A stretch of DNA of 64,000 nucleotides, taken from Siphonodentalium dalli (lineage: Eukaryota > Mollusca > Scaphopoda > Gadilida > Siphonodentaliidae). The notes under the pieces are model-generated. The model was not told the DNA's origin. It worked only from the letters and a program-made list of their open reading frames with translations, and searched no databases. Positions within the stretch are counted from its first letter, which is position 1. Each line of letters starts with the position of its first letter. This document shows positions 57,975-64,000 of this stretch, piece after piece. Location: contig CP136068.1 of NCBI GenBank assembly GCA_032622095.1, positions 62,952,025 to 63,016,024 on the forward strand. Direction: 5' to 3'. The position numbers and the translations under genes are program-made.

Positions 57975-59622
57975 ATAAATCGAATCAAACCCATATTCGA
58001 ACTCGATCTGTATTTTGGGCTGAAAATCTCACATACCAAATTTGGTGTCAATCAGATAAAAAATGTTTGAGTTATGGCAGCATGCATGAATTCGAAAAAG
58101 GGCCATAACTCTTTAAACGAAACTCGGATCAAACCCATATACTGTATTTTGGGCTGAGAAACCTATATACAAAATTTGGTTCCGATCAAATAGAAAATCT
58201 TTGAGTTATCGCATTATGCCCAAAGTGTCTACGGACGGACAGACAGACGGACGGATGAACGACAAGTGGCCAATCCGGACGTTGACACTATGTGTACCAT
58301 ACTATGGTATGGATACACATAAAAAGTTTTATCTCATGCAGAGTACAAGAAAAATGTATCAAACCTGGTGTGCCCCTTTAATATTTCAACTCACATTTGT
58401 AATCAATTGAAATCAATGTCGAAAAAGCTTTCCATTAATATATAAATAAACAAACTAGATTTAAAAAAAAATTTAATTTAATTTTTTTTCCCCAGCACCT
58501 ACATGACAAAAAATCATCTTACGGTTTTATAAGCTCAACTTACTTTGTAAGTTTGAGCTATTGCCATGGTTTGGCGTCCGTCGTCCGTGTGTGTGTGTGT
58601 CCGTCAACAATTTCCTTTGGCGCGGGCTACAGGTCATACCTTTGATCTGATCTTTATGAGATTTGTCATGAATGTTGACATTGACAAAAAACATGGCCGC
58701 TGGCAGCCATCTTGGATATCAAAATTCAATCCATTGGCGCGGGCTACAGGTCGTACTGTTTGTCTGATCATCACGAAATTTATCATGGATGTTAATATTG
58801 ACATGTAGATGGGAACGAGTTATTTTGGGGTCGTTCGGCCAAAAAACATGGCCACCAGCAGCCATCTTGGATTTTACTCTTTGCATGACTAAATCCTTTG
58901 GCGCGGGCTACAGGTTGTAGCTTTCATCGGAACTTCATGAAATTTGTGATGGATGTTAACAATGACATGTAAGATGGAACGAGTCATTTTGGTGTCGTTC
59001 GGCCTAAAAACAGGCCGCCAGCAGCCATCTTGGATTTTACTCTTTGCATGACTAAATCCTTTGGCGCGGGCTACAGGTCGTACCTTTGGTCCGATGTTTA
59101 TGAAGTTTGTCATGAATGTTGCCATTGACATGTAAATGGGAACAAGTCATTTTGGTGTCATTCGGCAAAAAAACATGGCTGCTGGCAGCCATCTTGGATT
59201 TCAAAATTCAATCCATTGGCGCGGGCTACAGGTCGTACTGTTCGTCTGATTATCATGAAATTTGTCATGGATGTTAGTATTGACATGTAGATGGGAACGA
59301 TTGATTTTGGGGTCGTTCGGCCAAAAAACATGGCCACCAGCAGCCTTCTTGGATTTTACTCTTCTTTGCATGACTAAATCCTTTGGCGTTGGCTACAGGT
59401 CGTACCTTTGGTCTGATCTTTATGAAATTTGTCCTGAATGTTGATATTGACATGTAGATGTGAACGAGTAATTTTGGGGTCATACAGCCAAAAAACATGG
59501 CCGCTGGCGGCCATCTTGGATTTCAAAATTCAATCCATTGGCACGGGCTACAGGTCGTACTGTTCGTCAGATCATCATGATATTTATCATGGATGTTAAT
59601 ATTAACATGTAGATGGGAACGA
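57975..59622. repeat. Segmental duplication block A, copy 2
   Basis: See 53384-55031. Here the F1 array is not cut: it runs on for about two more monomers to roughly 59900. Confidence 0.95.
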
Positions 59623-60208
59623 GTGGTTTTGGGGTCGTTTGGCTAAAAAACATGTCCGCCAGCAGCCATATTGGATTTTACTCTTTGCATGACTAAATCC
59701 TTTGGTGCGGGATACAGGTCGTAGCTTTGGTCGGAACTTCAAGAAATTTTTCATGAATGTTAACAATGACATGTAGATGGGAAACGAGTCATTTTAGAAT
59801 TTACACTTTGCATCAATAAATCCTTTGGCACACCATAATCACCACATCCCTGATCCGATCATTATGAAACCTGTCATGAATGTTGATATTGACATGTACA
59901 TCTAGTCTTACTTAGATTTAGTTACTTAGGGGGGATTGTCCAGACCAGGATATCCACCACCTACATGACAAAAAAAATCAACTTATGGTTTTATCGCTTA
60001 GTTTGCTTTATATAGTCATGAAACAGAGAGAAATTAACTTCTTCCGAGAAAAAGTTGTTTCAGTCAGGGTTTGCGGGGTGGGGGAAATGTCCAGGTCAGG
60101 AGGATATATATTATTGTCGCTGTACTGTCTATACCATTACCATCAGGGTGGCAGTAGTTACTATACATACATTGGAGTGGGTCTTGCCGAATTGATTTGA
60201 AGATTTAA
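59623..60208. other. Rest of F1 array and spacer, present only in copy 2
   Basis: 59623-59900 continues the + oriented F1 monomers ('cagcagccatattggatttt', 'cctttggcacaccataatc'). 59901-60208 is unremarkable spacer. This stretch, the reversed F1 element and the 61740-62006 segment form the 2384 bp missing from copy 1. Confidence 0.7.
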
Positions 60209-61739
60209 ATGAAAGTGTCAATGACACTGTAGCTCAACTTGGAAAGGGAATAATTTAATGTGTTACTGTCGATGGAGTGATTAGGAAAGTGGAAAGTTGA
60301 ATGTCTAATACTAGTTTATCAACATGAAGAGATATAGAACAGTAAGACCTGTAGCCCGTGCTAATGGATTGAATTTTGAAATCCAAGATGGCCACTGGCG
60401 GCCATGTTTTTTTTCCAAATGACCCCAAAATGACTCGTTCCCATCTACATTCCAATTTCAACAGCCATGACAAATTTTTTGATGATCAAACTAAAGGTAC
60501 GACCTGTAGCCCGTGCTAAAGGATTTAGTCATACAACGAGTAAAATCCAAGATGGCTGCTGGCGGCCATGTTTTTTGGCCGAATGGCCCCAAAATGACTC
60601 GTTCCTATTTAGATGTCATTGTTAACATCCATGACAAATTTCATGATGATCAGACTAAATGTATGACCTGTAGCCCGTGCTAAAGGATTTAGTCATACAA
60701 AGAGTAAAATCCAAGATGGCTGCTGCGGTCATGTTTTTTGGCTGAATGACCACAAAATTAATCGTTCCCATCTACATGTCAATATTAACATCCATGACAA
60801 ATTTCATGATGATCAGACGAACAGTACGACCTGTAGCCAGTGCTAATGGATTGAATTTTGAAATCAAAGATGGCCGCTGGTGGCCATGTTTTTCATCCGA
60901 ATGACCCCAAAATGACTCGTTCCCATCTACATTCCAATTTCAACAGCCATGAAAAATTTCATGATGATCAGACTCAAGGTACGACCTGTAGTCCGTGCTA
61001 AAGGATTTAGTCATACAAAGAGTAAAATCCAAGATGGCTGCTGGTGGCCATGTTTTTTGGCCGAATGACCCCAAGATGACTCGTTCCCATCTACATTCCA
61101 CTTTCAACAGCCATGACAAATTTCATGATGATGAGACTAAAGGTACGACCTGTAGCCCGTGCTAAAGGATTTAGTCATACAAAGAGTAAAATCCAAGATG
61201 GCTGCTGGCGGTCATATGTTTTGGCCGAATGACCCAAAAATGACTCGTTCCCATCTACATGTCATTGTTAACATCCATGACAAATTTTATGATGATCCGA
61301 CCAAAGGTACGACCTGTAGCCTGTGTCAAAGGATTTAGTCATGCAAAGAGTAAAATCTAAGATGGCTGCCAGCGGCCATGTTTTTTGGCCGAATGACCCC
61401 AAAATTACTCGTTCCCATCTACATGTCAATATTAACATCCATGACAAATTTCATGACAATAAGACTAACAGTACGGCCTGTAGCCCGTGCTAATGGATTG
61501 AATTTTGAAATCCAAGATGGCCGCTGGCGGCCATATTTTTTCCCCCGAATAATCCCAAAATGACTCGTTCCCATCTACATGTCAATGTCAACATCCATGA
61601 CAAATTTCATAATAATCGGACCAAAGGTACGAACTGTAGCCCGTGCTAAAGGAAATTGTTGACGAATCACGCACACACACGCACGACGGATACCAAGCCA
61701 TGGCAATAGCTCAAACTTTACAAAGTAAAGTTGAGCTAA
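60209..61739 (-). repeat. Complete F1 element, reverse orientation, 9 monomers
   Basis: Read on the - strand it starts with the head 'ttagctcaactttacttt' (61739 down) and 'attgccatgg'. Nine monomers follow ('gtagcccgtgctaa' on + at about 60351-61637), and it ends with 'ccaagttgagctac', 'agtgtcattgacact' and TTTCAT (60209). The ends are identical in arrangement to the copy at 16862-19486, which confirms the element boundaries. Confidence 0.85.
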
Positions 61740-62006
61740 TAAAAGTCCGTCCGGCCACAGGGTCCCCCGAAAAAGTGGCTTCATTGGGGCATCAGCTTTT
61801 CTGAAAAAAATAACAAGGACCCTAAATCCGAAGCAACCAGACAAAAATGGGTGGATTGTACCCATATTCGAACTTGATCTGTATTTCGAGCTGATAAACT
61901 CATACCATATTTGATTCAGATATGATCACACAAACTAAAGTTATCATCCGGAAACCAGAAATTGACATGATTCTAAGTAAAAAAAGGGCCATAACTCTAG
62001 CAAAAA
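61740..62006 (-). repeat. Reversed F3 unit adjoining the F1 element
   Basis: Contains 'gtacccatattcgaacttga' and 'gtatttcgagctgataaac' (F3 units, - orientation) after 'gtccgtccggccac'. Present only next to copy 2 of block B. Confidence 0.65.
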
Positions 62007-64000
62007 TGGGCGGATTGTACCCATATTCGAACTTGACCTGTATTTCGAGCTGATAAACGCACATTCCAAATTTGTCAAAAACTATACAGATGAGGGGTGT
62101 GTCATCATAAACCAAAATATCAAATATGAACACAATCGGACAAAAAATACTTCGGTTATAGCATCGGATTTTTTTAATTTAATTTTTTAAAATTTTATTT
62201 TCGAAAAAAGGGTCATAACTCCTTTAAAATAAATCGGATCAAACCCATATTCGAACTCAATCTGTATTTTGGGCTCTGAAACTCGCATACCAAATTTGGT
62301 TCCGATCAGATAAAAATTGTTGGAGTTATGACAGCATGCGTGAATTCGAAGTCGAATAAGGGCCATAACTCTGTAAAAAAAAACTCGGATCAAACCCATA
62401 TTCAAACTCAATCTGTATTTTGGTCTGAGAAACTCATATACAAAATTTAGTTATCGCACCATGCGTAAAGTGTCTACGGACAGACAGACAGACAGAAGGA
62501 CGGACGCATGACGAGTGGTCAATCCGGAAGTCGACATTATGTTTACCATACTATGGATGTAAACACAAAAAGGGCCATAACTCGCAAAAATGGGCGGAGC
62601 AAACCCATATTCGAACTTGACCTGTATTTTGGTCTGATAAACTCACCTATGAAATTTGCTTTTGATCTAATAACCGAAACTAAAGTTATCATCCGGAAAC
62701 CATTTCCGGACGCACACACGCATAGACACAGGCTATTTTAATAGTCCCCTGAAATTTTTTTTTTTGGGGGACAAATATGGCAAGTTAAAACTGCAGAGTA
62801 CCTTTTCCTCCTCTTTTGTTGGCACAAACACAGTTTTCTTCATAGCGTAGAAGTCAGCAGTTTCTTTTGCATAAGATTCAAAGCATTCCTTCTCTGAATC
62901 CCAGTTAACCTACAAAAATAAAAAAACAATAAATAAATACAATTTAACACTGGAATAACATCATTTCTGGAAGCCAATTATATTGCCAGAGATAATGGCA
63001 ACCTACAGCGGCGAAATTTAAAAAAAATAATTAAACAAGACAGTCAATGACTGGGTCGCTCACCAGACTGTAAGGACTGAGAAGACAGGGACTCTTGAAG
63101 ACTACAAGAGTCAGTACTTGACAGAATCACTTAAGTTCTAAACATGGACAGAGCTGGATGTTCTCAAATGAGCAGGGCTCTTCACCTTGAAATTTCTAAT
63201 TGCACATCACTGACAAATTTCCAACCTCTTACCTTTTAAAGTGGACAACCATACCACAGTACTAAGTTCACAAAAATCACTTTGTACATTCCTCTTATGT
63301 TGAATTTTACGACTGGTACCAGTACTTCAAGCTTTCAAACGTTTGATAATTACCAACCTGACACCCCCATAAAGTTAAAAATTTGTGGCCAATTCGGTCC
63401 AACAGTTTAACCTGAAGTAGAAACATATGGACTGATGGTTTAAAAACATACATGTTAGAAAATCAAACCAAACTACGAGAACAGTTCTAACTTATTTTTG
63501 GTGTGAACATCTAATCTACAACTAATTTAGTATAGGGGGGTCAAATCTCCACCCCTCTACACTCCCTCCCCATTGCCTCAAACATTGCCCCCACCCAGGC
63601 TGTCTAGAAATCAATATTATCATACCAGTACCAAACAGCATAGAGGAGAGTTAAATCTCTTATCTCTGCCCCAATTAGAACAAATGTGAATCCTCATCTA
63701 TGAGATCCATTCATCTAGTAATATCAATATACCCCCCAATTTTCTTTGAAAAATCAGGGAATGATTTCACCTGGATAAGTGCTGGTTAAGAAACTAATAT
63801 TGGAACAGCCGAGTCTGTATTTAGTGTCTGACCTTAGCAGGTGAATTTAATGACAATATTCCGCAAGGTGGACTAACATCACCAAATTCACCCTCTGGGG
63901 ACCTCATTTCCTAAAAATGACCCCATGAACAAATATGAACCCCAGTCACCCAAGGCCCTCCATACCAAATATAAGCTATATAGGCCTAATGGTTCTTGAG
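62007..64000. repeat. Segmental duplication block B, copy 2 (continues past the window)
   Basis: See 55033-57028. It includes the second copy of the MLH1 penultimate exon. Confidence 0.95.
62802..62909 (-). CDS. MLH1: MLH1 penultimate exon (copy 2)
   Basis: Same 108-bp exon with the same splice sites as 55828-55935; I see no base difference in the exon. In the - strand gene order it lies upstream of copy 1. Splicing 62802 to 55935 and then 55828 to 46846 would duplicate 36 residues of the MLH1 C-terminal domain in frame, while skipping either copy gives the normal protein. Whether this is a true genomic duplication or two haplotypes joined in assembly cannot be told from the sequence alone. 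Confidence 0.93.

Overview
The window is eukaryotic nuclear DNA: AT-rich, with spliced genes, no bacterial operons and a very heavy load of short non-autonomous mobile elements. Two conserved animal genes are anchored by exon-level protein similarity. The 3' end of a transformer-2 (tra2) splicing-factor gene is on the + strand (exons 8104-8219, 9510-9658 and 14520 onward). The 3' end of the mismatch-repair gene MLH1 is on the - strand (final exon 46682-46846, preceding exon 55828-55935, with a second copy of that exon at 62802-62909). The genes are tail to tail, about 32 kb apart. The repeat style (hairpin-headed elements carrying 'gtccgtccgtc' followed by 150-190 bp minisatellites) is what I associate with marine bivalve genomes. 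The mollusc assignment is therefore an inference, not a proof.

Layout. 1-3300: a broken coding relic (- strand) of a widespread invertebrate/fish repeat-gene family marked by NHEEADTR and SIDQAHEQNN motifs. 3300-8103: non-coding, holding a Harbinger-like element (4609-6995) inserted in an old 164-bp-type repeat. 8104-14800: the tra2 exons and 3'UTR, with a second Harbinger-like insertion, a tRNA-derived SINE-like segment and a 30-C run in the last intron. 15-34 kb: intergenic, with arrays of two minisatellite families (a 14-monomer array at 16862-19486), a hAT MITE with perfect 8-bp duplication (24697-25864) and further hairpin-headed elements. 34.8-43.6 kb: a large imperfect palindrome of diverged minisatellite, with one hAT-like element in each arm and a nested stack (TA-flanked palindromic element, TTAA-flanked piggyBac-like element, and a fold-back element carrying a zinc-finger exon). 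43.6-46.5 kb: intergenic repeats. 46.5-64 kb: MLH1 3' end, its 9-kb last intron full of inverted repeats, and a recent segmental duplication (53384-57028 versus 57975-64000) that copies the penultimate MLH1 exon.

No gene was found between 14.8 and 46.5 kb, and no RNA gene apart from the SINE-like tRNA relic. The upstream exons of tra2 (the start of the RRM and RS1) and of MLH1 are not visible and should lie outside the window. The most interesting unexplained signals are the exon-duplicating rearrangement in MLH1, the shared architecture of six unrelated hairpin-headed minisatellite families, and the fold-back element with a PHD-like exon.
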